Shown here one piece after another: positions 44,728-53,386 of a stretch of DNA of 64,000 nt (the first letter of the stretch is position 1; the number at the start of each line of letters is the position of its first letter). The DNA is taken from NCBI RefSeq assembly GCF_024138145.1, contig NZ_CP099998.1:186001-250000 (forward strand), written 5' to 3'. The notes under the pieces are model-generated. The model did not search any database, had not been told where the DNA came from, and saw nothing but the letters and a program-made list of their open reading frames with translations. A program made the translations under genes and the position numbers. Origin of the DNA: Natronosalvus halobius (GTDB lineage: Archaea; Halobacteriota; Halobacteria; Halobacteriales; Natrialbaceae).

Positions 44728-45081
44728 TTACAACGGCGACTCCGTCTCTTCGAGTCCTCTGACAAAGTCTGTTAGCGTATCGGTGAGTGTACTTGCGCGT
44801 TCATCAGATTTGAGTCTCGAAAAGCGGACGATGATCATGCTCTCCCCACCCGTGTAACGAACCCTCTCGAGGGTTTCGGTTCCTTCCCAAATCCTGGATA
44901 CTTCGACCAGTCCATGCACCCTGTGACTGTATGTCTCGCCTTGCTCAATTTCCCGACCCGAATCTGTTGCCTCCGTAGATCTGGACAGATGCCCGATAAT
45001 ATTCCCCGCCGGTTTCTGTTTCGCCTTGTCCACGGGCGGTCTGCTCTCGGTCACCCGAATCGGTTCCCGCGGGTTTCTCAT
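44728..45081 (-). CDS. Small haloarchaeal protein, paralogue of the 18827-19087 gene
   Basis: The 117-residue protein has the same core as the 18827-19087 product: GETYSHRVHGLVEVSRIWEGTETLERVRYTGGESMIIVRFSR, then LTDTLTDFVRGLEE. The first 45 residues are basic and may not all be translated; an internal ATG is not available near the core. Function unknown. It is followed on the left by an IS and 67-nt repeat. Confidence 0.6.
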   Translation of the reverse strand: MRNPREPIRVTESRPPVDKAKQKPAGNIIGHLSRSTEATDSGREIEQGETYSHRVHGLVEVSRIWEGTETLERVRYTGGESMIIVRFSRLKSDERASTLTDTLTDFVRGLEETESPL

Positions 45082-45282
45082 AGGGGCGGTACCTTGAACC
45101 CATATTTAAATTCCGAGAACGATGGCAAGCGTTTCCGTTCACTAATGCTACCTTTCATCTGCTGACACAGTTTTAGGGCTGGTTGAAACGATTCCCATTC
45201 TCCCAACTGGGAGGATAGGCCGAGCGGAGCGTGCAAAATACACGGCACGAATCGTGCACGATTAATCGATGCTGCGTCCGTC

Positions 45283-45705
45283 TTACTCGCCGTCAGCCGC
45301 TGCGTCCTCGGAGCGCTCGGAGACTGTCACCCAGCCGTCCGCCTCCACGCTTACTTTGTAGCCGTGATACCGAAACTCGACCGTCGAATCCGTGCCGTTC
45401 CGGTTGGCCTCGGGGCGCCCGAACAAGGCGTCGTCGATGCCCGCAATGTCCACCACCTCGTAGAGGGGCGGGTTCGTGATCTCAGTGATGGGGACGTCCT
45501 CGGCTTCCGCGACTGCGCCGATGATCACTGTAGTCAGATCGCGGGATTCGTCGGGATTGTAGTGGGCTTGCGTCACGAATGTCCAGCTCCCATCTGGTGT
45601 ACTCTCCCGCCCTGATGCGCCATGCGTGTCGTCGTCGTCGGGAATCTCAGTGCGGTTCTCCTTGGTCTCGGTTGAGGGATTTGAATCAGATCGCTTCTCA
45701 TCCAT
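45283..45705 (-). CDS. HalOD1 output-domain protein
   Basis: The 140-residue protein has an acidic head of about 35 residues, then the HalOD1 fold. This comprises DLTTVIIGAVAEAEDVPITEITNPPLYEVVDIAGIDDALF, STVEFRYHGYKVSVEADGWVTV and an acidic tail. Its ATG overlaps the stop of the winged-helix gene. This repeats the HalOD1/winged-helix pairing seen at 5606-6480, in reversed order. Confidence 0.8.
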   Translation of the reverse strand: MDEKRSDSNPSTETKENRTEIPDDDDTHGASGRESTPDGSWTFVTQAHYNPDESRDLTTVIIGAVAEAEDVPITEITNPPLYEVVDIAGIDDALFGRPEANRNGTDSTVEFRYHGYKVSVEADGWVTVSERSEDAAADGE

Positions 45706-46172
45706 CAGTGGTCACTCCAGTTCGTACTCACTCCGTGCGTGTGTTTCTCCTGTAACGCGTCAATACTCGCCCCGGCGCCTTGCAGGACCGCGAGCACCTG
45801 CGGGGCGTTTGCGCTCGCGATGATGATCGCCTCGTCACCAGTCTCGTACTCGATGATGTCTAATTCGACCAACTTCGGGACGTGGGCGTGGTGAAGCGAG
45901 ACGTACATCTCGTCGCGGTCGAACCCGGCGACGTCCGCTTCGGGAATGTCCCGCTCCCAGGCGACGAGTTTAGTCGCCAATTCCGGGAGCGTCCAGCGAG
46001 AACTGGAGAGGAGCGAGTAGCAGAGATAGCGTCGTCTCGGATGAGCCAGCGCCTCGTACACGAACTCTAACTCCAGGATTTCCGCCGGCGGTGGATGTGA
46101 TTTCCGGATGTAGGCCTCGACGTTTCGGCGCAGGTCATCGCCAGCGTCTGGTCGCTCCGATTCGTCGCCCAT
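45705..46172 (-). CDS. Haloarchaeal winged-helix protein (DUF7344-like)
   Basis: About 155 residues from the ATG at 46172 (MGDESERPD). The winged helix is VYEALAHPRRRYLCYSLLSSSRWTLPELATKLVAWE...EMYVSLHHAHVPKLVELDIIEYE, with the H-H-x-H-x-P-K-L recognition helix typical of these regulators. It is transcribed with the HalOD1 gene (one-base overlap), so the two likely form one signalling unit. Confidence 0.8.
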   Translation of the reverse strand: MGDESERPDAGDDLRRNVEAYIRKSHPPPAEILELEFVYEALAHPRRRYLCYSLLSSSRWTLPELATKLVAWERDIPEADVAGFDRDEMYVSLHHAHVPKLVELDIIEYETGDEAIIIASANAPQVLAVLQGAGASIDALQEKHTHGVSTNWSDH

Positions 46173-46345
46173 GGCGTGTGTTAATCCCACACACGCTTAA
46201 CTCCTCTCAACGCCTATCGAACTGGACGGTCTGGGTTCACTGACAAAGAGGTTCAGCACTGATTCGCGTCAAGCCACGGTGTCAGCAACGCCTCGACTGG
46301 GAGCAAATTGGTTCAATCTCCCGGGAGCACGCTGCTGAACCCATC

Positions 46346-46412
46346 CTCTGTATCTCGCACGACGGTCCTGACTGTATTCTGGTAAGACGTTCAGACAATG
46401 CTGAATACACAG
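46346..46412 (+). repeat. 67-nt repeat, copy 2
   Basis: CTCTGTATCTCGCACGAC... to TGCTGAATACACAG. Identical over all 67 positions to the copy at 49143-49209 by eye. CTGAC is at position 23 and GGTA at 36. Confidence 0.8.
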
Positions 46413-46540
46413 AGCGTATAGTGCGGAGTACCTGCCGACGAAACTGGCGTTAGCTATCCATGCGAACCGACCGTGATGTGATTCTGAAAATAGTTGAACG
46501 ATCTTCTATCACACTGTTCGACTCCAATCTGCACCGAGAT

Positions 46541-46720
46541 CTATACCATTGCCATACCGATACCGATCCCCATTGCCAAATCGTTCATCGCAACTCCCAG
46601 GGCTACTCCAACTCCTGCCCCAACTGCGATGCCTTAACCCATTTTATTCTTGGTTCCGTTTTCTCCTTGTTTTCCGGATATATAACCCGCCTCACTTTAC
46701 TGCATGATAAGTCCCAAGAA
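46541..46720 (-). pseudogene. Short glycine-rich membrane protein with a premature stop
   Basis: On the minus strand the frame reads ISGKQGENGTKNKMG, a TAA at 46634-46636, then GIAVGAGVGVALGVAMNDL and a second glycine-rich run to a TAG at 46541. Without that TAA it would be a small glycine-zipper protein of about 60 residues of a type common in archaea. CAA to TAA is the simplest explanation. No start is clear. The remaining 46413-46915 sequence shows no other gene. Confidence 0.4.
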
Positions 46721-46915
46721 TACTTGGTCAAATCTCAAAGGAAACCCAATGGGTCCCCCTTTGTTTGCTGTCTCAGTCGAGCCAGTGGCCATGGGTTCGG
46801 CAGATTTTGCTGGCTACGTTGTCTCCGTGGTCGGTCTTTTCGGTGACTCACGGGCTTGATGAGTACGATAAATAACTTCGAAGCGAAGCCGCTAAACTCA
46901 TCGAAATCGGTCGAT

Positions 46916-47203
46916 TCATCGATCGAGTTCCTCGATGAGTGCTTCGAGCGACTGGATGTGGGTTTCGAACAGCTCTTCGCCACGGTCGGTCAATCGATAA
47001 CTCGTCTGTGGGCTCCGATCCACGAACTGTTTGGTCACGGTAACACAATCAGCGTCTTCCATCTTCTGGATGTGACTGGCCAGATTTCCCTCGGTAATGC
47101 CGAGTTCGGTTTTCAGGTCCGTAAAGGTCGTCTCACCGTTCGCATACAGGTGTGCGAAAATTTGCAATCGTGTTTGTTGGTGGACAAGCTTGTCGAACTC
47201 CAT
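46916..47203 (-). CDS. Winged-helix transcription regulator
   Basis: The 95-residue protein starts at the ATG at 47203 (MEFDKLVHQQTRLQIFAHLYANGETTFTDLKTELGITEGNLASHIQKMEDADCVTV). It has an ArsR/MarR-type winged helix followed by FVDRSPQTSYRLTDRGEELFETHIQSLEAL. It begins 1 nt after the stop of the membrane-protein gene; the two form one transcript, divergent from a CPBP protease gene. It probably regulates both. Confidence 0.85.
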   Translation of the reverse strand: MEFDKLVHQQTRLQIFAHLYANGETTFTDLKTELGITEGNLASHIQKMEDADCVTVTKQFVDRSPQTSYRLTDRGEELFETHIQSLEALIEELDR

Positions 47204-47204
47204 A

Positions 47205-47822
47205 TTATACCCGTGAAAGGACGACGTACGAGCCGATGTTATGTGTAGCAAAACCGATTCCGAGCACGGCGAACTCCCACCCGGTGAGGAGAGGGACGTG
47301 TGGGATAATCGCGGCTAACACGAGCAGCCAGCCGCCTCCGATATAGAACGCATAGCGGTCGGCTGTCCGGATGTTGTAGGCAGCGAGCAGCTGGCCCATG
47401 TACAGATAGGCGATGCCGCTGATTGCGCCGCCAGCGACTACCCCCACTACGATCAAGTCTTCAAATGCGAGCTGTTCTAAGATGGGGAGGAGTCCGACGG
47501 CGAGGGCCAAGGCTCCCGCACCAGACGTGATATTCCACGCGGTCCAACTCGGAATGCCGGTCGTCGGTCGATCGTATTCGTGGAGAATCCGCCACGCCAC
47601 GAGTTGATGGGCGGAAAACACGCTGACGAGGAAAACGACGAGTAGCGGAGAGAACCCTTCGCGGAGTCCGAGTTGTACGATTGGGAGGGCAATCCCCAAG
47701 CCGATGCCTTCGACGAGCCAAAAGCGCCACCAGTAGGGGTATTCCTCCGCCAATCCCATCGCTTCCTTGATCTGGCCGAGTTCCTCCTGAAGTCCCTCGG
47801 CACTTGGTTCTGTCTCGGTCAT
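47205..47822 (-). CDS. Membrane protein of six helices, unknown
   Basis: About 205 residues from the ATG at 47822 (MTETEPSAEGLQEELGQIKEAMG). It has five to six membrane segments (LVEGIGLGIALPIVQLGL, LLVVFLVSVFSAHQLVAWRIL, AGALALAVGLLPILEQLAF, LIVVGVVAGGAISGIAYLYM, GGWLLVLAAIIPHVPLL). No transport motif seen. The upstream frame to 47978 is not haloarchaeal in composition. The gene order membrane protein - regulator // CPBP protease suggests a joint role at the membrane. Confidence 0.7.
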   Translation of the reverse strand: MTETEPSAEGLQEELGQIKEAMGLAEEYPYWWRFWLVEGIGLGIALPIVQLGLREGFSPLLVVFLVSVFSAHQLVAWRILHEYDRPTTGIPSWTAWNITSGAGALALAVGLLPILEQLAFEDLIVVGVVAGGAISGIAYLYMGQLLAAYNIRTADRYAFYIGGGWLLVLAAIIPHVPLLTGWEFAVLGIGFATHNIGSYVVLSRV

Positions 47823-47957
47823 GCAGATTGGCACCCACCCACTACTCGAGTGCGTTTCGTGTAGCGGTTGAAGCAGTTGGTGTCCGTCGATTCCGGTGGC
47901 ATGGATCACAATACACCACACAATGCAAAATAATTTCCGATAAAAAGTGAGTTTGCA

Positions 47958-48893
47958 ATGCAAAGTACTATGTCTCATCCTCTCAGTAGTACAGCCGTAA
48001 TGTCGAAAAAAGTCAATTCTCGGTCGCCTCGACTCGGGCGGATCGGCGTCTTCGTTGTAGGCCGCGAAATAGTGGCCTTCTTCGTGCTGACGCTGGTCCT
48101 TTCGTGGACGGTATGGGCACCTGGAGCATTGGGGCTCGTCGATTTCGATTCGCTCACGCTGCTTGTCGTTGTCGTCGGCGGCTTCGGTCCGTTGGTCGCG
48201 GCGGCGCTCGTGACGTGGCTCGTCGGTGGGTCGCTACGAGCCTGGATCGGGCAGGTGCTCCGCTGGCGCGTCCGTCCTCGGTGGTACCTCGCCGCGCTCG
48301 GAGTTCCACTCGTCGTGTTTGCGGCGACGAGTATCGTCTATCTCGCGCTCGGGAATGCAATCGAGCCGTCGGATGTTCTCCAGCAGGTGCCGGTCTACGC
48401 GCTGCCGCTCATCTTCGTTTTCAATATGGTGTTCGTGTTCCTGCTGGGTGGTGGGCAAGAGGAACTGGGGTGGCGTGGGTTCGCCCTGCCGCGACTGCTC
48501 GACCGGTTCGACGCAGTGACCGCGAGCCTCGTAATCGGTGTCGTATGGGCGATCTGGCACCTTCCGTTGTTCATGATGGAAGGAACGAGCCAGTACAGTG
48601 GCCAGTTCGTTCCGTACGCGACCACCGTGCTGGCGCTGTCGATTCTGTTCACGTGGCTCTACCGGGCCACCGGACGCAGCGTGTTGCTGGCGATGATTCT
48701 CCACGCCAGCTACAACAGCGCGCCGGTGGTGATTCCGTTCCAACCGGCCCAGACCGGTACTGTGGACTGGCTCCTGGCAGCGAGCGTCTGGGTGCTTGCG
48801 CTCGGTCTGGTGGCCGTCTATGGCCGCGACCTCCGTTTTGGTGACTCCGAGGGCTCTGAGACGGTGGATGGCCGTGTCCCACCGACTACCTGA
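47958..48893 (+). CDS. CPBP-family intramembrane protease
   Basis: The 311-residue protein has the CPBP motifs GGGQEELGWRGFALPRLLDRF (EExxxR), WAIWHLPLFMM (H) and ILHASYNS (H/N), on about eight helices. The start could be 47958, 47970 or 48000; the last (MSKKVNSRSPRLGRIGVF) leaves the first helix intact. A near palindrome TTTGCAATGCAAA lies just before or within the start region and could be the site of the divergent regulator. It is related to the CPBP protein at 23854-24771. Confidence 0.88.
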   Translation: MQSTMSHPLSSTAVMSKKVNSRSPRLGRIGVFVVGREIVAFFVLTLVLSWTVWAPGALGLVDFDSLTLLVVVVGGFGPLVAAALVTWLVGGSLRAWIGQVLRWRVRPRWYLAALGVPLVVFAATSIVYLALGNAIEPSDVLQQVPVYALPLIFVFNMVFVFLLGGGQEELGWRGFALPRLLDRFDAVTASLVIGVVWAIWHLPLFMMEGTSQYSGQFVPYATTVLALSILFTWLYRATGRSVLLAMILHASYNSAPVVIPFQPAQTGTVDWLLAASVWVLALGLVAVYGRDLRFGDSEGSETVDGRVPPTT

Positions 48894-49142
48894 CTGGGTT
48901 TCGGACAGTCTGAAGGGTGTCGGAATACGGACGATTCGGCTGTGGTCACCGGGAGATCACCCGAGTATAGTTCAATGGAGTGGTCCCCAGCGTAGTGTAT
49001 GTCTGTGAACTGAATTGGCACTGATAATCTCGTTCTGTGAGGACGAGGTTCAACATTGTCTCCAGTAACTACGCATGTCTACTGAACGGCTGTTTCGTTT
49101 CGAATGTCCTGAAACGAACGATGACTGTCTGCTGCACACATC
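48894..49142. other. Non-coding stretch
   Basis: No gene seen. Together with 49210-49329 it makes an intergenic region of 480 nt that holds a 67-nt repeat. Confidence 0.4.
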
Positions 49143-49209
49143 CTCTGTATCTCGCACGACGGTCCTGACTGTATTCTGGTAAGACGTTCAGACAATGCTG
49201 AATACACAG
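49143..49209 (+). repeat. 67-nt repeat, copy 3
   Basis: Identical by eye to the copy at 46346-46412, 2.8 kb away, including the CTCTGTAT start and ATACACAG end. Confidence 0.8.
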
Positions 49210-49329
49210 CGCGAATGGGGCAGGGCTGAGGGTTGATCTGTAAAGGGTTGGTCGGTTAGTACAGGCGGGGTACGCCCTGTCCAGCCAAGACTACGCATCT
49301 CTCACAGGAGTACCTACAACTCCTCTTTT

Positions 49330-49372
49330 AGTTATCCAAATAACTATTTCCGGGCGAGTCTAAATAATTCAA
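49330..49372 (+). promoter_or_regulatory. Promoter and palindrome before the Tat lipoprotein gene
   Basis: AGTTATCCAAATAACT (49330-49345) is a perfect 6+4+6 palindrome, followed by CTAAATAATTC about 12-20 nt before the ATG at 49376. It could be an operator plus TATA region. Confidence 0.45.
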
Positions 49373-49375
49373 CAA

Positions 49376-50164
49376 ATGAGACGACGACGGTATCTACTTG
49401 GATTGCTCACGGTACCAGCTGCTGGCGTAGCGGGGTGTCTTTCACGTGATTCAAGTCCGGATGACGGAACTGATTTGACCCCCGAGGATGACCGAGACGT
49501 CGAGACGGTTGCCACGGAGACGTTCGACGACGATTTCACCCCAATCTGTGCCGAAGGTGAATCTCTCGAATCGGATATTGAGGGATTATACGCGGAACTC
49601 GTGACGGATCACGAGTTTTTCAGAGACACAGAGAGCGGTCGATACGGCGTTCGTGGTCGAATTGCGGCGAGGGAAGATGGGAGTTTTCCGGAGGTCCAAG
49701 CAGAATTTTCCGACGAGTCCCATGCAAAGGATACAGGATTCCGCGTTGCTGAGGACGAGACGTATTTGTTCACGGTGGTGACTTCTGAAGGCGAGCCCAA
49801 CGCGATAGATGGGTATTCGCTCACCGTCGAAGAAGGCGGGGTTGACGATATCGGGACTGTCCCTGAGGAGTACGCAACGATTGATGGGGAGTGGGGCCAG
49901 ATTGGAACGTACGCTGACGTTTCGGTGTATGGATACGCTGGGACAGTTACCAATGATCACACGAAGGATGTCAGGCTATACCCACACCTGAAGGCGTACC
50001 TCGATGAGACGACAGTGGCATACGCTGGCAAAAGTACTGAATTTTTTGACGATCTCGCTCCGGGAGACACGCAAACAGTCTACTTCCCCTATCCACGATG
50101 CGATCCCGCGAAAATTGACCACGTTGAGGGATGGCTCGAGTGGTCGACGATGAATAACCCGTAG
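49376..50164 (+). CDS. Tat-exported lipoprotein with FxLYD-like domain
   Basis: The 262-residue protein starts MRRRRYLLGLLTVPAAGVAGCLS: twin arginines, a hydrophobic core and a lipobox (AGC), so it is probably exported folded by Tat and lipid-anchored, as is common in haloarchaea. The mature part is acidic. The C-terminal third (YGYAGTVTNDHTKDVRLYPHLKAYLDET...FDDLAPGDTQTVYFPYP) matches the FxLYD/DUF3426 type beta sandwich. Function unknown. Confidence 0.82.
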   Translation: MRRRRYLLGLLTVPAAGVAGCLSRDSSPDDGTDLTPEDDRDVETVATETFDDDFTPICAEGESLESDIEGLYAELVTDHEFFRDTESGRYGVRGRIAAREDGSFPEVQAEFSDESHAKDTGFRVAEDETYLFTVVTSEGEPNAIDGYSLTVEEGGVDDIGTVPEEYATIDGEWGQIGTYADVSVYGYAGTVTNDHTKDVRLYPHLKAYLDETTVAYAGKSTEFFDDLAPGDTQTVYFPYPRCDPAKIDHVEGWLEWSTMNNP

Positions 50165-50357
50165 CTCGCTTCGCGGAAGAAACGAAGAATCTCTCTTGAA
50201 GCCAGCAAATCCAATCAGTCTCTCGCAATAGTGTTGATCACTGGCCATAATTCAAAGCCAGATATAATTGGGTGACACAACCAGTAAGCACCCGTATGTA
50301 GCGGTTGGTTCCGGGCTGAGTGTGTGAAATAAACAGTGCTACCGTGCTGCATCCATC
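50165..50357. other. Non-coding stretch
   Basis: No gene seen between the lipoprotein and the next repeat. Confidence 0.35.
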
Positions 50358-50424
50358 CTCTGTATCTTGCACACCACTTCTGACAGCAGCTCGGTAGTTC
50401 GTTGTGCCTCTGCAAGATACAAAG
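50358..50424 (+). repeat. 67-nt repeat, copy 4
   Basis: CTCTGTATCTTGCA at the start and TGCAAGATACAAAG at the end pair at 13 of 14 positions. The interior is strongly changed against the other copies but keeps CTGAC at 23 and GGTAG at 36 with no gap. Confidence 0.75.
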
Positions 50425-50702
50425 TGTGGATCTGTCACGGGATTGTGCCGCCGTACGACGAAAATGGGAGCAGACCGGCACGTTTAGGATGATTCAGTTC
50501 GTTTCGAGTAAAATGACCAGGCTCCCGAGCGTCGAGTCAATCGCTGTCATCGGGCCGGTGCTGGAGGCAGTCGTCACCGTCCGACCGATACTGGCGACCG
50601 TTGGAGCGTTCTCGAGGATTGCGGGGCTTCTGGTCACGGGCGTGAGCGCCCCAGAACGACGACGGAGACGACGAGCCTGTCGCCGGGAACAAGCTGCCAG
50701 CG
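50425..50702. other. Stretch with a possible membrane-protein fragment
   Basis: A plus-strand frame from about 50490 reads TRLPSVESIAVIGPVLEAVVTVRPILATVGAFSRIAGLLVTG and then turns arginine-rich. It could be the remains of a membrane gene. It is not strong enough to call. Confidence 0.3.
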
Positions 50703-51692
50703 ATGATTGAAACCAGAGAGATGCGGGCCGTCGTCATGCGTGGCTTTGGCTCGCCCGACGTCCTCGAACTCACGGCGGTCGAGAAGCCGACACCCGCGGA
50801 CGACGAGGTGCTGATACGGACCCGTGCGACGACCGTGACCGCGGGCGACTGCGAGTTCCGACGGCTCGACCTCCCGCTCTCCTTTCGGCTCCCAGTCTGG
50901 CTCTACGTGAAGCTCTGGAAGGGGAATCGGGTCGTCCCCGGGCAGGAGGTCGCCGGGGAGATCGAATCGGTCGGCGACGACGTGACGCGATTCGTGCCGG
51001 GCGACCAGGTGTTCGCCGCGACGTCGTTCCGGTTCGGCGGGGCTGCCGAGTACGTCTGTCTCCCCGAGTCGTATCCCATCGCGAGGATACCGGAACCCAT
51101 GACCGTCGAGGAGGCCGTCACGCTGCCGACGGGCGGACTGAACGCGATGCACTTCCTGCGGAGCGCGAACGTGGAGGACGGCGACGCGGTCCTGATCAAC
51201 GGGGCCGGTGGCAGCATCGGCACGTACGCCGTCCAGATCGCTACGGCCTGGGGAGCCGACGTGACGTGTGTTGATAGCGGAGAGAAGCTGGACGTGCTGC
51301 GCTCGCTCGGGGCGAACTACGTCGTCGATTACACGCGAGAGGAGTTCACCGACCGCGGCGAGCGCTACGACGTCGTCGTCGACGTCGTGGGTACGAGTCC
51401 GTTTTCGCGCACACTGCGCTGTCTGTCGATCGATGGTCGCTACGTCCTGGGCAATCCAACGCTGCTCGGGCGAATCAGGGGTGGTTGGACGAACTTAACC
51501 GGCGAGAGAATCGTCATCTCGTCCCTCGCCGGGTACGCGCCCGAGGACGTGGAGGCCCTCGTCGAACTCGTCGAAGCGGGCGAAGTGAGAGCGGTCGTCG
51601 ACAGGCGATATCCGCTCGACGAGATCGCCGACGCTCATCGATACGTCGAGAGTGGACGGAAAACGGGTAACGTGGTCATCGACGTGGTGTGA
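50703..51692 (+). CDS. Zinc-independent MDR-family NAD(P)-dependent oxidoreductase
   Basis: The 329-residue protein belongs to the medium-chain dehydrogenase/reductase superfamily, quinone-oxidoreductase branch. An N-terminal GroES-like part (AVVMRGFGSPDVLELTAVEKPTPADDEVLIRTRATTVTAGD) is followed by GAGGSIGTYAVQIATAWGA, the Rossmann nucleotide-binding loop. The structural-zinc cysteines are absent. ATGs at 50703 and 50721 are both possible starts. It is followed by a convergent Bat-type regulator. Confidence 0.88.
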   Translation: MIETREMRAVVMRGFGSPDVLELTAVEKPTPADDEVLIRTRATTVTAGDCEFRRLDLPLSFRLPVWLYVKLWKGNRVVPGQEVAGEIESVGDDVTRFVPGDQVFAATSFRFGGAAEYVCLPESYPIARIPEPMTVEEAVTLPTGGLNAMHFLRSANVEDGDAVLINGAGGSIGTYAVQIATAWGADVTCVDSGEKLDVLRSLGANYVVDYTREEFTDRGERYDVVVDVVGTSPFSRTLRCLSIDGRYVLGNPTLLGRIRGGWTNLTGERIVISSLAGYAPEDVEALVELVEAGEVRAVVDRRYPLDEIADAHRYVESGRKTGNVVIDVV

Positions 51693-51738
51693 TACGGTCC
51701 GATTGGGCGCCCACCGGGAAGTGTCGGTCGACCGACTC

Positions 51739-52413
51739 CTACTTTAGGGGACCGAACTCGTCGAGCGCCGCGGTGATCACTTTTCCCTCCGCCTTCTGGA
51801 GGTGATCGCTCGCCGTCTGTGGCGCACAGCCGAGCTCGGCGGCGATCTCTTTCAGCGTGGCACCGCGGGGCTGTTCGTAGTATCCGAGGTCGGCGGCGAT
51901 CTCGAGAGCTTCGCATTGGCGAGCGCTGAGACTCGCCCATGCGGTGTCGATGTTTCCGCGGAATTCGCCGATCTCCTCGATGGTGACCACCATGTCCACC
52001 GGATCATGCTCGAACATCTCCTGGAGCTGGGCGGGGTCGCCGATGACGCGGGCACGCATCATTCCGTCGCGGTAGACGACCGGCATCCGCGGGATCACGC
52101 CGTGAACGCCTGTTTCGTGGCGTTGAGCTTCGACCAGTGGCTCCCCCTGCGGCTTGATGACGACGAGGACGTAGCCGGCGTCCTCGCCTACGTGGACGGT
52201 CTCGACGGCCTCAATCGCTTGAATGTCCGAGGCCTCGGCAGCCAGGGCGGTCACGTCACCGTCGATTGCCACGAAGAACGTCTTGTAGTCATCGAGCGCC
52301 GTCATCATCTCTAGGACGCGCCCTTCCTCGATGGACGGCGAATGCGCGAGCAACGCGAAGATGGGCGGTGCGTCCTCTCGGTCCGCCCGGACGGTGGCCC
52401 GAAGGTGTTTCAC
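51739..52413 (-). CDS. Bat-type HTH-10 transcription regulator
   Basis: The 224-residue protein ends in an HTH-10 (bacterio-opsin activator) domain: LSARQCEALEIAADLGYYEQPRGATLKEIAAELGCAPQTASDHLQKAEGKVI. The first 150 residues are the usual haloarchaeal N-terminal sensing region (APPIFALLAHSPSIEEGRVLEMMTAL...). It is convergent with the oxidoreductase and divergent from the DUF4386 gene, which it may regulate. Confidence 0.88.
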   Translation of the reverse strand: MKHLRATVRADREDAPPIFALLAHSPSIEEGRVLEMMTALDDYKTFFVAIDGDVTALAAEASDIQAIEAVETVHVGEDAGYVLVVIKPQGEPLVEAQRHETGVHGVIPRMPVVYRDGMMRARVIGDPAQLQEMFEHDPVDMVVTIEEIGEFRGNIDTAWASLSARQCEALEIAADLGYYEQPRGATLKEIAAELGCAPQTASDHLQKAEGKVITAALDEFGPLK

Positions 52414-52498
52414 GCCAAGCTATCGCGCCACGCCACGATAAATGGAACGGCTATATCCTAAAAAACGCTCTTCGACGCCGCGTGCGTCTACATTACCG

Positions 52499-53266
52499 AT
52501 GAACTTCATACCGGAGGCATCAGATGCGGTACCGGGCGGCGACAGAACAGATCGATCGGTGCGGTCGGCGAGCGTAATCGGCGGCATCGGTCTCATATTG
52601 ATGCTCGTCCCCGCGCTCTTTGGCACGCTCGTCGTTGTGAAGGGGCTCGTGACGCCCGGCGACGCCACGGCGACCGCCCTCGCCATCCAGGACGCCGCGG
52701 GGATGTTCCGTCTCGGGATCGCAGGCTTGCTCGCCGTCGCGATCCTCGACGTGATCGTCGCGTGGGCGCTGTACACCGTCTTCGAGCCGGTGAACAGGCG
52801 CATTTCGCAGCTCGCCTTGCTCTTTCGCGTCGTCTACGCCGGCGTCTTCGTCGTCGCAATCAGCCAGCTCGTCGGCGTAATCGGGACGCTGACCGACCCC
52901 GACGCGCCGGCCGCCTACACGACTGACCAACTCCATGCACAGGCCATGCTCGACATCAACGCCTTCAACGACATTTGGAACGCCGGCCTGCTGCTGTTCG
53001 CCGTGCACCTGCTCCTACTCGGTTACCTAGCGTACCGGGCGGACTATGTGTCGACGCTCATTGGAATCCTCCTCGCTATCGCCGGGTTCGGTTACGCCAT
53101 CGACAGCATTGGTGCCGTCCTTGTCGCCGACTACTCGCTCCAGGTGACCATCGTGACCTTCGTCGGCGAGATCGTCTTGATCGGCTGGTTGCTGCTCAGG
53201 GGCCGCCGCGTGTCAGTGGACGCCGAGGATGCCACGTTGAACCCTCGGAGGGATTATGGCCGGTGA
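52499..53266 (+). CDS. DUF4386 membrane protein
   Basis: About 255 residues from the ATG at 52499. It has six to seven membrane helices (ASVIGGIGLILMLVPALFGTLVVV, GIAGLLAVAILDVIVAWALYTVF, LALLFRVVYAGVFVVAISQLVGVI and more) with the DUF4386 pattern ALYTVFEPVNRRISQLALLFRVVYA...LFAVHLLLLGYLAYRA. The earlier in-frame ATG at 52442 precedes a TATA-like CTATATCCTAAAA, so 52499 is preferred. Function unknown. Confidence 0.82.
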   Translation: MNFIPEASDAVPGGDRTDRSVRSASVIGGIGLILMLVPALFGTLVVVKGLVTPGDATATALAIQDAAGMFRLGIAGLLAVAILDVIVAWALYTVFEPVNRRISQLALLFRVVYAGVFVVAISQLVGVIGTLTDPDAPAAYTTDQLHAQAMLDINAFNDIWNAGLLLFAVHLLLLGYLAYRADYVSTLIGILLAIAGFGYAIDSIGAVLVADYSLQVTIVTFVGEIVLIGWLLLRGRRVSVDAEDATLNPRRDYGR

Positions 53267-53386
53267 ATTGAAGCGACAGGCCTGCAAGGCACCCGGCAGT
53301 ACCACCCCACTTCGTGTGTAAGGATTATGAGTTACTCATAGTATCCCCCGAAAAATCCCACCCCCTCTGAAGAGACAGATGCCTCG

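Noticed and set aside
44534-50424. The 67-nt repeats as a CRISPR array.
   Set aside because: The copies are far apart and irregularly spaced, diverged, and no cas gene is present.
51802-52314. A 170-codon frame antisense to the Bat-type regulator.
   Set aside because: It is the mirror of a clear HTH-10 protein gene and has no independent signal.
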